From Phycisphaerae bacterium (lineage in GTDB: Bacteria; Planctomycetota; Phycisphaerae; UBA1845; PWPN01), in the NCBI GenBank assembly GCA_012719955.1, contig JAAXZI010000019.1:1-45901 (forward strand): DNA of 45,901 nt, given 5' to 3'. The notes under the pieces were generated by a model. The model saw only the letters and a program-made list of their open reading frames with translations. It was not told where the DNA came from and did no database searches. Each line of letters begins with the position of its first letter. Position 1 is the stretch's first letter. Below, piece after piece: positions 7,025-15,334 of this stretch. Position numbers and translations under genes: made by a program.

Positions 7025-7702
7025 TTACTCGCTCACCCGCCGCACTCCCACGCGGCCGTCCAGATAAAGGGCACAAGTGGCCCCTTCCTTCCGGGTGGTC
7101 AGAAGGGAACCGCCGGTGGTCAGGTGAGGATAGTATCTCTGCTTCGCGATGATCGTATAGCCGCTGAACGGGCCCTTGAAGCCGGTCAGGCCGGGTTGCC
7201 AGCTATAGTTGTCGTACACCCATGGAACCTGCCTTTGAGTGTCGTTGCGGCTTATCTGGAAGAGCGTCTTTGTTGTCAGGTAGGCCGAAATACTGAACGC
7301 ATAGGTATTGCGATACTGCTGCATCTGCTTTGATTGAGCCGGACAAATCCACACCGGCGACCGGCCGGGCAGATTCCTGGTCGTGTGCAGAATGGCCGCC
7401 AGGCCGTAGGTCTCGGGTATGGCGCCCCGATCGCGCGGATCCACCTCGCCGGGCGCCCGTCGGAAAGCGTGCAGACCCAGCGTATCCGCATCCGGCAACT
7501 TGTCCCGATGAGCGGTCGCGTAAGCCCACGACGCGGCGCCGATCTGCCTGAGATTGGTCATGCACATCGTGCGGCGCGTCTGGCTCCGTGCGTGGTGCAG
7601 GGAAGGCACCAGGATGACGATCAGCAACGCGATGATCGCAGCCGCGACCAGCACCTCAATGAGGGTGAAACCGGCGGTCAGGGGTGAAGACTGGCTCTTC
7701 AC
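7025..7702 (-). CDS. Prepilin-type N-terminal cleavage/methylation protein
   Basis: The start at GTG 7702 is preferred because GGAG lies six bases upstream and the product then begins MKSQSSPLTAGFTLIEVLVA; an alternative GTG at 7732 adds ten residues. The sequence TAGFTLIEVLVAAAIIALLIVILVP is a type IV prepilin/pseudopilin class III signal and hydrophobic helix, with cleavage expected after the Gly and with Glu at position +5. The rest (RRTMCMTNLRQIGAA..., then a WICPA segment and the LYLDGRVGV ending) matches the planctomycete DUF1559-like group of pseudopilin-like secreted proteins. It follows the gene at 7733 closely and is likely co-transcribed with it. Confidence 0.85.
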   Translation of the reverse strand: MKSQSSPLTAGFTLIEVLVAAAIIALLIVILVPSLHHARSQTRRTMCMTNLRQIGAASWAYATAHRDKLPDADTLGLHAFRRAPGEVDPRDRGAIPETYGLAAILHTTRNLPGRSPVWICPAQSKQMQQYRNTYAFSISAYLTTKTLFQISRNDTQRQVPWVYDNYSWQPGLTGFKGPFSGYTIIAKQRYYPHLTTGGSLLTTRKEGATCALYLDGRVGVRRVSE

Positions 7703-7732
7703 GGCACGCTCCAGGCATACCCAACCGTGCAC

Positions 7733-9529
7733 TCAATCAAGGCAATCCGCAGAAGCTGGAACCGCCGGCCCGCTCAGACAGGTGGCAAACAGGCTCACAT
7801 CATCCTCGTCTATGTCGCCATCCTCGTCCAGCAGGCCGAAATAACAATCCGCATCGCTCAACGCGATGCCGGGGCCGGTGATGCAGGCTTGAAGGTAGCC
7901 GAAATCCTCCTGGTCCACATCTCCGTCGAGATCGAAATCGCAGGGCGACTTTCCGGGGTACATGAACTTCCACAACATGACCCGGTCTCTGGCGGTTACC
8001 AGGCCGTTGCCATTGAGATCGTATTTGAGATACTCCACGTAAGCCGGGCCGTCACCAATCAAATCGTTCCCGTTCGCATCACTCGGACTTTCATAGTATG
8101 TCTTCTTGGCCGCATCGTAGAAGGTCCGAATCGGCGTTATGATCATGTTCTTAAACAAGGCCAGGTCGGCCTCGTCCACATTATTGTCGCGATTGAAGTC
8201 TCCGGTCTTGAAAGCCAACAGGCCGCCGACAAGCCTGTTGCTGGCTGCATCCTGGAACAAGAACTGCGGCACGGTAATCGTGGCATAAGGCGCCTGCCGG
8301 AAGAACCGCAGGCGCAACATCGTGGTCTGCAACACATTGCTCGCCCCCAGGACCGTGTTGTATTGGACGCGCTGAGCCTTACTCATGACCACGGCCAAAC
8401 GCCCCTGACCGTCCAATCGCCAGACGGCGCCGCCGGTGGTTTCAAAGAAGTAGATGTCGCCGCCCAGCGTCGTGATGCTGGAAATGCTCACGACCTTATC
8501 GACATCTACGCCCGGATCGGTCTCATCAGGGTTGGCCGGCCGGGCCAGATAACGGCCATTCCATTGGATGAACCTCTCCAGTTCGGCTTCGGTGAAGAGC
8601 GCATAGGGCCCGAGGACAGACGTGCCGGTGTCCACCAGGTAATCCAGGCCGCCCACGTTACCGGAGGCGGAGGAACCACGAAACAGGATCTGGTCTCCCA
8701 CGGCGGGATTGTCCGGATCGAGATCGCGCACAGAGGTGTGCAGGACGCACGGTTCGCATTCAATGGCAACGTAGGGGGGAGGCCCACTGGAAGCGGCATC
8801 GGCAGCAAAAATCCGCGTCAGGGCCCCGGTGGCCACCCGCACCTTCCAGATCCCACCATAGCTGGAACTGCCATCATTGAAATAGAGGCTCTGACCGTCG
8901 CTGGACCATGCGAACTGCCGGCCAACGTCGCTGGTGGTGCTCGGGGGGTCGAGCCCGATCACATCCGCCATCTGCTGGAGCGTCACCAGCGGGGTCATGA
9001 CCGTACTGGCGTCAAAATCAGCCGGGACCTGCAGATTATAGCGGTACACCCGCTTGGTCAGGTCGGGGCGTTTGGTGCTGCTCAAATCTCCGATCACGCT
9101 GTTCGCATCGATAATCCAAGCCTGAGTGTACGGCGGATAGAGCGGCGTCACGCCATCGGTATCAAAGATAGTCAGTGGATTAAGCAACAAGCTGCCACAG
9201 ATTGGGCTTCCACCGCTGAAACTGGGATTGGTCTTGGTAAACCGCACCCACTCGCTGGGAGAAACCATCTCCTCAAAAGCCTGGGCTCCGGTAACATTCG
9301 TCACCTTGCGGATCCATGCGCTCCCTCCGTAGCCGGCAACCCAGAGCGTGTCCGTCGTGGGGTCATAGCCGAACGCGCCAACGGCCGGACCACCGGTGGC
9401 AATGTAGTTTGGCACCACCACCATCAGATTGTCCGGCATCTGTGCCATCGACACCGACACCATAAACACCAAGGCGAAGAGAGCAGACCCGCTCCTTACG
9501 CCCCACCCGAGCGAATTACATCCAGACAT
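7733..9529 (-). CDS. Secreted beta-propeller-like protein with dockerin-type repeats
   Basis: A 598-residue protein with an N-terminal signal peptide (ALFALVFMVSVSMAQ). The middle has propeller-style stretches (FGYDPTTDTLWVAGYGGSAW, FAWSSDGQSLYFNDG, IYFFETTGGAVWRLDGQGR). From about residue 455 on it carries EF-hand/dockerin-like Asp-rich calcium loops (DFNRDNNVDEADL, DLNGNGLVTARD, DFDLDGDVDQEDF, DEDGDIDEDD) with the LQACITGPG and LFATCLSGP spacing typical of Phycisphaerae secreted proteins. Function is unknown; the repeats may anchor or cross-link the protein outside the cell. It shares a probable transcript with the pseudopilin gene. A weak AGGCG lies upstream of the ATG. Confidence 0.78.
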   Translation of the reverse strand: MSGCNSLGWGVRSGSALFALVFMVSVSMAQMPDNLMVVVPNYIATGGPAVGAFGYDPTTDTLWVAGYGGSAWIRKVTNVTGAQAFEEMVSPSEWVRFTKTNPSFSGGSPICGSLLLNPLTIFDTDGVTPLYPPYTQAWIIDANSVIGDLSSTKRPDLTKRVYRYNLQVPADFDASTVMTPLVTLQQMADVIGLDPPSTTSDVGRQFAWSSDGQSLYFNDGSSSYGGIWKVRVATGALTRIFAADAASSGPPPYVAIECEPCVLHTSVRDLDPDNPAVGDQILFRGSSASGNVGGLDYLVDTGTSVLGPYALFTEAELERFIQWNGRYLARPANPDETDPGVDVDKVVSISSITTLGGDIYFFETTGGAVWRLDGQGRLAVVMSKAQRVQYNTVLGASNVLQTTMLRLRFFRQAPYATITVPQFLFQDAASNRLVGGLLAFKTGDFNRDNNVDEADLALFKNMIITPIRTFYDAAKKTYYESPSDANGNDLIGDGPAYVEYLKYDLNGNGLVTARDRVMLWKFMYPGKSPCDFDLDGDVDQEDFGYLQACITGPGIALSDADCYFGLLDEDGDIDEDDVSLFATCLSGPAVPASADCLD

Positions 9530-10220
9530 GCTTTCAACGCCTCGCGACTGATATAGACAGGTTCCTGCGTCTTCCCTGTCAGAATACCGTCAGGCGCCGC
9601 CCCCGGCAACTGCAAAACTTGAATACTTCACAACCGAGTCATAACAAGTTGCACACAGCCCAATTGCCAATGCACAGAATACACCGGCCCGGAAATAAGA
9701 TCGGTGCCGACTCTATCCGGAGCTTGCCCGGACGGATTACGATGCTTACCGGCCAGGCTCGAAGAACAAACACAGTTAATCGCGCACTTGGCTATGTCAC
9801 TATCGCGTCTGGCCGTTGACCGGAAACTTCGATGCCTGATGGAGTCGTGAGAGGTGCATTCAGGATCTGGACGATGTGGGTGAACGTCGATCTGACAGCC
9901 GCAAAGCGGGAATCTTCACCGGCACGGATGCCGATGGCCACTCGGTGGACAGCCCATTGGCCAAGTCGGCGCGCAGGTAAAGCCATGCGCACAACTTATT
10001 GTGGCATGGCGACCTGCACCCGGCCGGAGTGGCTTTCGCCGGAACTCAATTCATTTCGCCCCTCCGAAAGACACGACGACCTTGCTTCAGGTGCGATCGC
10101 CGGCCTCCGGGCTACTTCCCTGCCGCCCAGTTGGCGGAAACGCAAGACGAGGAATCTACTCTGTGATACGTCCGCGCACGACACCCGCGCCGCAGCCGCG
10201 CGGAGTATATCAGTCGCGAC
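9530..10220. other. Long leader or intergenic region downstream of a BlaI-type promoter
   Basis: About 690 bases with no recognised gene. A strong minus-strand promoter/operator at 10221-10257 points into it. Two short minus-strand frames lie end to end (9996-10184 and 9792-9992), without convincing composition or family. A consensus ribosome binding site near 10055 is followed by ATG-AAT-TGA, a one-codon frame. A 14-base sequence TCGCGACTGATATA (9542-9555) recurs inverted at 10206-10219. The region may be a long leader for the secreted protein at 9529, or hold very small genes. Confidence 0.4.
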
Positions 10221-10257
10221 GGACTATGGATATAGTCCAACAGGCTGGATCTGTCAA
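10221..10257 (-). promoter_or_regulatory. Promoter with BlaI-type operator, pointing away from blaR
   Basis: On the minus strand TTGACA (10257-10252), 17 bases, TATATC (10234-10229). A perfect dyad GGACTAT (10221-10227), GGAT, ATAGTCC (10232-10238) covers the -10 box. It matches the dyad in the blaI promoter (13735-13750) at 13 of 16 positions, and the -10 sits at the same offset from the dyad centre in both. A transcript would start near 10222. Confidence 0.7.
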
Positions 10258-10293
10258 GCCCCGATTTCAATGATCCGAGCAAGGATCGCAACG

Positions 10294-13275
10294 TCAGGAA
10301 CCCCGGGGTACCAGAGGCCGGGCCTCAGATTTGCCCACCGTCACGGCCAAGCCGGGCAGCTTCGCGCGGATGTCGCGCAGCCCCTCCTCGCTGACCTGAG
10401 TCCCGCGTAAGGCCAGCACCTGCAGGGTGGGCAGGGTTTCGAAAACCTTGAGGCCCGCATCGGTGATCGGAAGGTCCGGTCCATTGATGGACAAGACTTC
10501 GACGCGCCGCAACCCGCCCAGATAGGCCAAGCCCAGATCGGAGAGATTGGGGGTATGAAGAGCAAGGTGTCTCAGATTCTCAAGCCCGGTCAGGCAGGCC
10601 AGGTCGCCATCCAAGAGCTCCGAGGTGATATTCAGCCTGAGGCACTCAACCGTGGCCGGGATCCGCAAATGGCACAACCCGCCGGGCTCAAGGCTGATCC
10701 GCACCAGGTTCAACTCACTCAACGCGGGAAACGCGCCCAGCGCTTTCAGTCCCGGCCCCTGCAACGTCATGTTGTGCAGGGTCAGCTTGCGCAGGCCCTG
10801 GAGTTGAACCAGTTGAACCAGGCCCGCGTCACTCACCGGCGCGCTCAGATTCAATTCACGAAGTGAATGACACCGGGCAATGTAGGGCAGGGCGGCGTCC
10901 GTCAGCCCCGGCGCCCGGATGTGCAGAGACTCCAGGGCGGTCATTGACGGAAGGATCCGCAGGCCAACATCCGTCAACGCCGAGCTGGTAACAGGCCACA
11001 ATCGTTTCAGCGATTTCAATTTGCTGAGATGGTAAAAACCCGCATCAGTGGCCGCCCGGCTGGGAATCCCCAGCTCCTCCAGGGCCGTCAACCGGGACAA
11101 GGAGGCCAGACCGGCCTCGGTGATATTGGTCTGGCGAACCACGAGCTTGCGAAGCTGCTTAAGATTCTCCAGGTGCCGCGCGCCTGCGTCTCCGATCGGC
11201 GTACCAGACAGGTCCAGTTCCTCAAGATTGGGCAACGCCGCCAGGTGAACCAGGCCCTGCTCGCTGATCGAAGTGCCCTGCAGATCTAAACGGCGCAGCC
11301 GGCTGAGACCTTTCAGGCAGGCAAGGCCTTCATCACTCAGCGCCGACTCGGGAAACCCGAGGTTTTCAAGTGCGGGAAGAGAACCAATGTACTGGAGATA
11401 ATGGTTCAGCTCGGGGTTGCTGTTTTTGACGAGTTGAAGCGAGCGCAGCGAGTGGAGCGAACCGAGATGAGCCAGACCCGCCGCCATCCCCGGATGACCG
11501 CGGATGAGCGTCAGCCGCGTCAGTGACGTCAGTTGGCCAATGGCGGCAAGTTGATCCTCGGTGATCTCAGTACTGGGCACATCGAGTTTCAGCGGCGCCT
11601 CGATCTGAAGAGCGGTCAGTGAGGGCAGCGCCGTCAGAATTCCCAGGGCCTCCGCATCGATCGCGCTGGGCAGGCAGAGACCCTGGAGATGTTCAAGCGC
11701 CACCAGGCTCTGGATCGCGGCCAGATCCAGCGGCGGATCCGATTTCAGGAACGCGTCGCTGCCACAGAGGCTCAAGCCGATGAGGCCGCTCAGATCGGAC
11801 AACGCCCCGATCTCCCGGGCTCCCGGTCGACTGCAGGCCTCGAAGGTGAGAATCTGAATGTCATCCGGATTGAGCCCGGCAAAAGGACGGTCTACCAGGA
11901 AGGTCTCGGGCGTCACCTTGAGCTTGAGCATCATGCCGGCGGGGACGGTGATCGTGCCGCGGGCTTCCAGCGGGAGGGAGCCCTCGCCGGCGGCGGAGAT
12001 CGAAAAAGCTTCCGTGAAGAAGTCATCCTCCACGAGATCGCGGCTGACAAACGTGCAATAGCCCAGGGACCGATTCTTCGGGAAATGTACGAGTCGGGGG
12101 GCCGGACTTTCCGTTTCGCCCTCCTGCCCGGAGACATCGCCCGGATCCCGAACCGTCACCCCGACCGCCAGGATCACGCCCGACAGCAGCAGCACGCCGG
12201 CCAGGGAGCGGACGGTCAGCCTGGGCGCTGAGGTCACCGAGCCGTCCAGAAGGGCGGCAATGCGCCGACCGATCTGAGTACGGGTCACAAACAGACCACC
12301 GGCCAGGCCGATCCGGCGACGATCCCGTATGGCCCGGAGGATCTCAAAGAGGTACTCCGCATACTGACCGGCCTGGGGGAAAGACTGAACCAGGGCGTGG
12401 TCACACGCCGTCTCTAACGCCTCGGTAAGCCGCCGACTCCCCCACCACACCGCCGGGTGGAACCAGAACACCGCTCGGACAATATCTCGAATGAAGATGA
12501 TGAGCGAATCCAACCACCGCCAGTGAACCAGCTCGTGCCGGAGCGACCAGCCGACCTGCTCGTCATTGCACTTCTCCGCCAGCCACTGGGGCAACAAGAT
12601 CACCGGGCGAAAAACCCCGACCAAGGCCGGCGACTCAATCCGGTCACTGATCAGAAGCGACGGCAACGCGCGCAAGCCCAGAGATCGGCCCAGTCGCTGG
12701 TACGTGGATTCCAACTCCGCATTCGGCCGGGTTGCGACCCGAACGAGGTTACGAAGTCGCAGCAGGGCATGCATATAACGGGCCAAGCCGATCCCAACGC
12801 CGCCGAGCCAGACCCCGAGCACGACCCAGTACAGTGGACTGCCGGCGCTGCGGGCCGGGCGGGACTGTCCGCCCCGGGTGTCGCGACTCACCGTCAACCG
12901 ACGCTCGGGAACGTCGGCCTGCGGGGGTTCTGGCGGTGGCGGAAGGTTTTCAGCCGCCGGCGCGACGGCGGGACGCTCAGGCCCGCTTGGCGTCACGGCG
13001 GGCGCGACGTTGCGACTTTCCACCACCGGGGCCGGCAGCAGCGACGCGTTGAACAGCGGAACGGTCAGGATGCTTCCTGCCATCAAAGAGAATAAAGGCT
13101 TGATCAGCACCGCCAGCCACAGATAACAGATCATCCGTGGGCAGCGAATCCGCGCCAGCACAATAAAGAGATGGACCAGGGCCGCCACCCAAACCAGTTC
13201 GGCACTGACAATCAACAATCGGGCCAGAAGAAGATCTGGACTCAATCCCCAGAAGCTGGCGTGAAACGAGATCAC
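10294..13275 (-). CDS. BlaR1-type M56 metallopeptidase with leucine-rich-repeat sensor
   Basis: A 993-residue membrane protein. Hydrophobic segments near residues 15-45 and 50-75, a Pro-rich linker (100-125), another membrane segment near 148-168, then the peptidase domain with HELVH at 247-251 and the downstream TEALETACDHAL acidic/His region, and a last membrane segment near 358-375. In BlaR1/MecR1 the part after this is a penicillin-binding sensor; here it is about 100 residues of unknown type (385-485) followed by roughly 500 residues of leucine-rich repeats (for example LSRLRRLDLQGTSISEQGL). The family relays an extracellular signal by cleaving the BlaI repressor in the cytoplasm. The start overlaps the blaI stop by four bases (ATGA), so the two are co-translated. 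The ligand is unknown. Confidence 0.85.
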   Translation of the reverse strand: MISFHASFWGLSPDLLLARLLIVSAELVWVAALVHLFIVLARIRCPRMICYLWLAVLIKPLFSLMAGSILTVPLFNASLLPAPVVESRNVAPAVTPSGPERPAVAPAAENLPPPPEPPQADVPERRLTVSRDTRGGQSRPARSAGSPLYWVVLGVWLGGVGIGLARYMHALLRLRNLVRVATRPNAELESTYQRLGRSLGLRALPSLLISDRIESPALVGVFRPVILLPQWLAEKCNDEQVGWSLRHELVHWRWLDSLIIFIRDIVRAVFWFHPAVWWGSRRLTEALETACDHALVQSFPQAGQYAEYLFEILRAIRDRRRIGLAGGLFVTRTQIGRRIAALLDGSVTSAPRLTVRSLAGVLLLSGVILAVGVTVRDPGDVSGQEGETESPAPRLVHFPKNRSLGYCTFVSRDLVEDDFFTEAFSISAAGEGSLPLEARGTITVPAGMMLKLKVTPETFLVDRPFAGLNPDDIQILTFEACSRPGAREIGALSDLSGLIGLSLCGSDAFLKSDPPLDLAAIQSLVALEHLQGLCLPSAIDAEALGILTALPSLTALQIEAPLKLDVPSTEITEDQLAAIGQLTSLTRLTLIRGHPGMAAGLAHLGSLHSLRSLQLVKNSNPELNHYLQYIGSLPALENLGFPESALSDEGLACLKGLSRLRRLDLQGTSISEQGLVHLAALPNLEELDLSGTPIGDAGARHLENLKQLRKLVVRQTNITEAGLASLSRLTALEELGIPSRAATDAGFYHLSKLKSLKRLWPVTSSALTDVGLRILPSMTALESLHIRAPGLTDAALPYIARCHSLRELNLSAPVSDAGLVQLVQLQGLRKLTLHNMTLQGPGLKALGAFPALSELNLVRISLEPGGLCHLRIPATVECLRLNITSELLDGDLACLTGLENLRHLALHTPNLSDLGLAYLGGLRRVEVLSINGPDLPITDAGLKVFETLPTLQVLALRGTQVSEEGLRDIRAKLPGLAVTVGKSEARPLVPRGS

Positions 13276-13691
13276 GACACCTTGGTTCCTCGATCTCTAC
13301 GGGTCTCGATTAACTTGCGAATCTCTTCCAGATCCGCGTCGGTCATGTCGCTGTCGTCCAGCATGCAGGCGATCGCCTGCCGGGGGGAACCCTGAAATAG
13401 TGTGGCCAGCAGTTCACGCAGGGAGCGACGGGCCACGCTTTCGCGGGGAACCACCGGATGCCACATGAAACCTCGACCGATGGTCGGAATCGGCTCGATG
13501 TAACGCTTGTCGCGCAAGCTGGAAAGGACCGTGCGGATCGTGGTCGGGGCAAGTGGGCGTTTCTTCTGAAATTCGACCGTCACCTGGGCGGATGTGCAGT
13601 CACCCAGGCTCCAAACGGTATCCATGACCTCCAGCTCAAGGGCACTGAGGGCCGGCCGACTCTGGGGAGCGTTTCGAGATCTTCTGGCCAT
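13272..13691 (-). CDS. BlaI/MecI/CopY-family winged-helix repressor
   Basis: A 139-residue protein. ALSALELEVMDTVWSLG followed by a winged helix (APTTIRTVLSSLRDKRYIEP, then GRGFMWHPVVPRE) is the BlaI/Penicillinase_R signature, and the C-terminal half (LLATLFQGSPRQAIACM, then LEEIRKLIE) is the usual dimerisation part. Length is normal. It overlaps the BlaR1-LRR gene by four bases, so the pair forms a signal-controlled repressor and protease unit. It probably represses its own promoter through the dyad at 13735-13750 and the second promoter at 10221-10257. Confidence 0.9.
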   Translation of the reverse strand: MARRSRNAPQSRPALSALELEVMDTVWSLGDCTSAQVTVEFQKKRPLAPTTIRTVLSSLRDKRYIEPIPTIGRGFMWHPVVPRESVARRSLRELLATLFQGSPRQAIACMLDDSDMTDADLEEIRKLIETRRDRGTKVS

Positions 13692-13733
13692 GACCTTCCC
13701 TGGTGAACAAATCTCACCCTGATCAGACGGATT

Positions 13734-13770
13734 GGCCTATAAATATAGTCGAGAACGGCTGAGCCTTGAA
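13734..13770 (-). promoter_or_regulatory. blaI promoter with operator dyad
   Basis: On the minus strand TTCAAG (13770-13765), 17 bases, TATATT (13747-13742). The dyad GCCTAT-AAAT-ATAGTC (13735-13750 on the plus strand) overlaps the -10 box and is nearly the same as the dyad at 10221-10238. The gene starts at 13691, about 43 bases after the predicted transcript start. Confidence 0.65.
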
Positions 13771-14070
13771 GAGAATTTTCGGCTTGACTTTTGTGCGCCG
13801 CCGGCGACCCCATGCGGCATAAGGGCCGGGCAGTGCCTCACCCGACCGCAATCTGCTGTCACACCGACACTTATGGACTATTCACCCCGCTTCGCCACCG
13901 GCAGGGCCGACCGAAGCATCCAGGCCGGGATGGTGAAGTACAGTATTGCGAAGTGCAGTGGCTTCCCCCGCGATTGGGCGTAGAGCCTGTGCTGGCAGGC
14001 GCTGGCATCGCCCTCGCCGAGGCCGGCGCAGGCGGTGCGCCGGCGCCATACGGTCTGCCGAGGCAACCCC
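13771..14070. other. Stretch without a supported gene
   Basis: About 300 bases between the blaI promoter and the end of the LNS2 lipoprotein gene. Several frames are open on both strands but none has a start with a ribosome binding site or a recognisable product. Confidence 0.5.
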
Positions 14071-15084
14071 CTATCCGCGTCTGTCGCGCTGAGTCTGCGG
14101 CGGTACGGCCGCTGCAGACCGGCGGGCTTGCGGCTCTTGCGAACCAGGCACCGTTCGCCGGGCCACTGCGTCGCGAGGTGGCGGGAGCAGCTTGCCCTCG
14201 GGGCTGATCCGCGCGGCCAGCATGGCAGGCCGGGAGAGTACATCGTGATGCTCGGCAAAGAACCGAGCCAGGGTGGGCCAATCCGGCATGGTCATGGCCT
14301 TCCGGCCATACCGGTCGGCGTCTTTCTCATTGACGATCAGCGCGAGCATGCGGTTGTACGTATAGGCTTCCACATCCGCCCGCTTATCCCCAATGCCGAT
14401 CAACAGATTGGGCCATTGCTGCCGGAGGCGGGCCAACGTGTTGCGTTTGAAATTGGTCTGGCTGCGCCACTCGGCCCAACTCTCCGAGACCATCACCGGG
14501 CCATCGGGAAAGCCATGTTCGCGCAGCCATCGGCGCGTGCGCTCCAGCATGAAGCGCGGCCGGGCGGTCACATAAGCGATGTGATAGTCTCTCGCCAGCG
14601 CGGTCATGGTCTCCCGAGCGCCGTAAATGGGTCGCGAGCCGCCATCGTGCCGGGAGAACAACAAATCGCCGTAGTCGGTGACGGAGAGAGTCTCGTCGAT
14701 ATCCACGACGATGATGGTCCGGCTCGGATCCCAGTGAAACACCTTGCCGGAAGTCCGCAGCGTCCGGCCCTTGAGCCGGACAGTGGCCTCGAATTGCGAA
14801 CAGTCGGGATCGGGAAGTGTGCAGACTACACTGGCATTGCCTTCGTCCCGGGTCCGGCCAGTACCGATCGGCTGGTTCCTGGCGGAGAACTGAACGGGGA
14901 CTTCTTCCAGGCCATTGCGAAAGCCCAGACCCACCGGCTGTTCGAGATAGGCCGTCAGGGGAGCCTGGACGCCGCCCATCACCACCGCATCGTTCACACT
15001 GAGAACCGGACCGCTGCAGCCGAAAGCAGAGAGGAACACCAGCCCGCAAAAGATACCGGCAGAGGCGAGGCGAATCATTCGCAT
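14071..15084 (-). CDS. Lipoprotein with LNS2/APP1-type HAD phosphatase domain
   Basis: The start at ATG 15084 gives a lipoprotein signal, MRMIRLASAGIFCGLVFLSA followed by FGC, with lipidated Cys23; upstream codons in the frame give no signal. After about 100 residues of beta-rich sequence comes IIVVDIDETLS with D128-I-D130-E-T132, the HAD DxDxT nucleophile motif in the LNS2/lipin style, then YVTARPRFMLERTRRWL and GIGDKRADVEAY. Lipins and APP1 remove phosphate from phosphatidate; an envelope phosphatase acting on a lipid or sugar phosphate is likely but unproved. The end is Pro/Arg/Gln-rich and low in complexity. The gene stands alone. Confidence 0.75.
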   Translation of the reverse strand: MRMIRLASAGIFCGLVFLSAFGCSGPVLSVNDAVVMGGVQAPLTAYLEQPVGLGFRNGLEEVPVQFSARNQPIGTGRTRDEGNASVVCTLPDPDCSQFEATVRLKGRTLRTSGKVFHWDPSRTIIVVDIDETLSVTDYGDLLFSRHDGGSRPIYGARETMTALARDYHIAYVTARPRFMLERTRRWLREHGFPDGPVMVSESWAEWRSQTNFKRNTLARLRQQWPNLLIGIGDKRADVEAYTYNRMLALIVNEKDADRYGRKAMTMPDWPTLARFFAEHHDVLSRPAMLAARISPEGKLLPPPRDAVARRTVPGSQEPQARRSAAAVPPQTQRDRRG

Positions 15085-15334
15085 CGGCAGTCTCGTCCCT
15101 TTCTGATTGGAGGTCGCGATCGTACGACACGACCAGCGGCGACGCCCCCGGCACATCCCGTGCGGTGACGAACATCCGTCCACAATGGGCACTATAGCCA
15201 GTCATCGGCAAGGCTCAAGTCCGATAATAAGCAGCCCTGAGGGGTAGTTTCCTTAATCCCGCCAGCCTCCATGGGCTGGCGGGCGGCACCGGCAGGGTGG
15301 ACAGGCGTTGCCGGAGCGTGTATCACCTTCGCCT

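Noticed and set aside
7727-9556. Very long open frame on the plus strand
   Set aside because: It is the antisense of the dockerin-bearing gene; its product is His/Arg-rich without domains, while the minus strand shows a signal peptide and calcium-loop repeats.
9542-10219. Insertion sequence with terminal inverted repeats
   Set aside because: The repeats are only 14 bases, no transposase-like frame lies between them and no target-site duplication is visible. Kept only as an observation.
13791-14281. Several overlapping frames on both strands before the blaI promoter
   Set aside because: They overlap the LNS2 gene end, have conflicting frames, and are Pro/Arg/Ala-rich as expected for non-coding GC-rich DNA.
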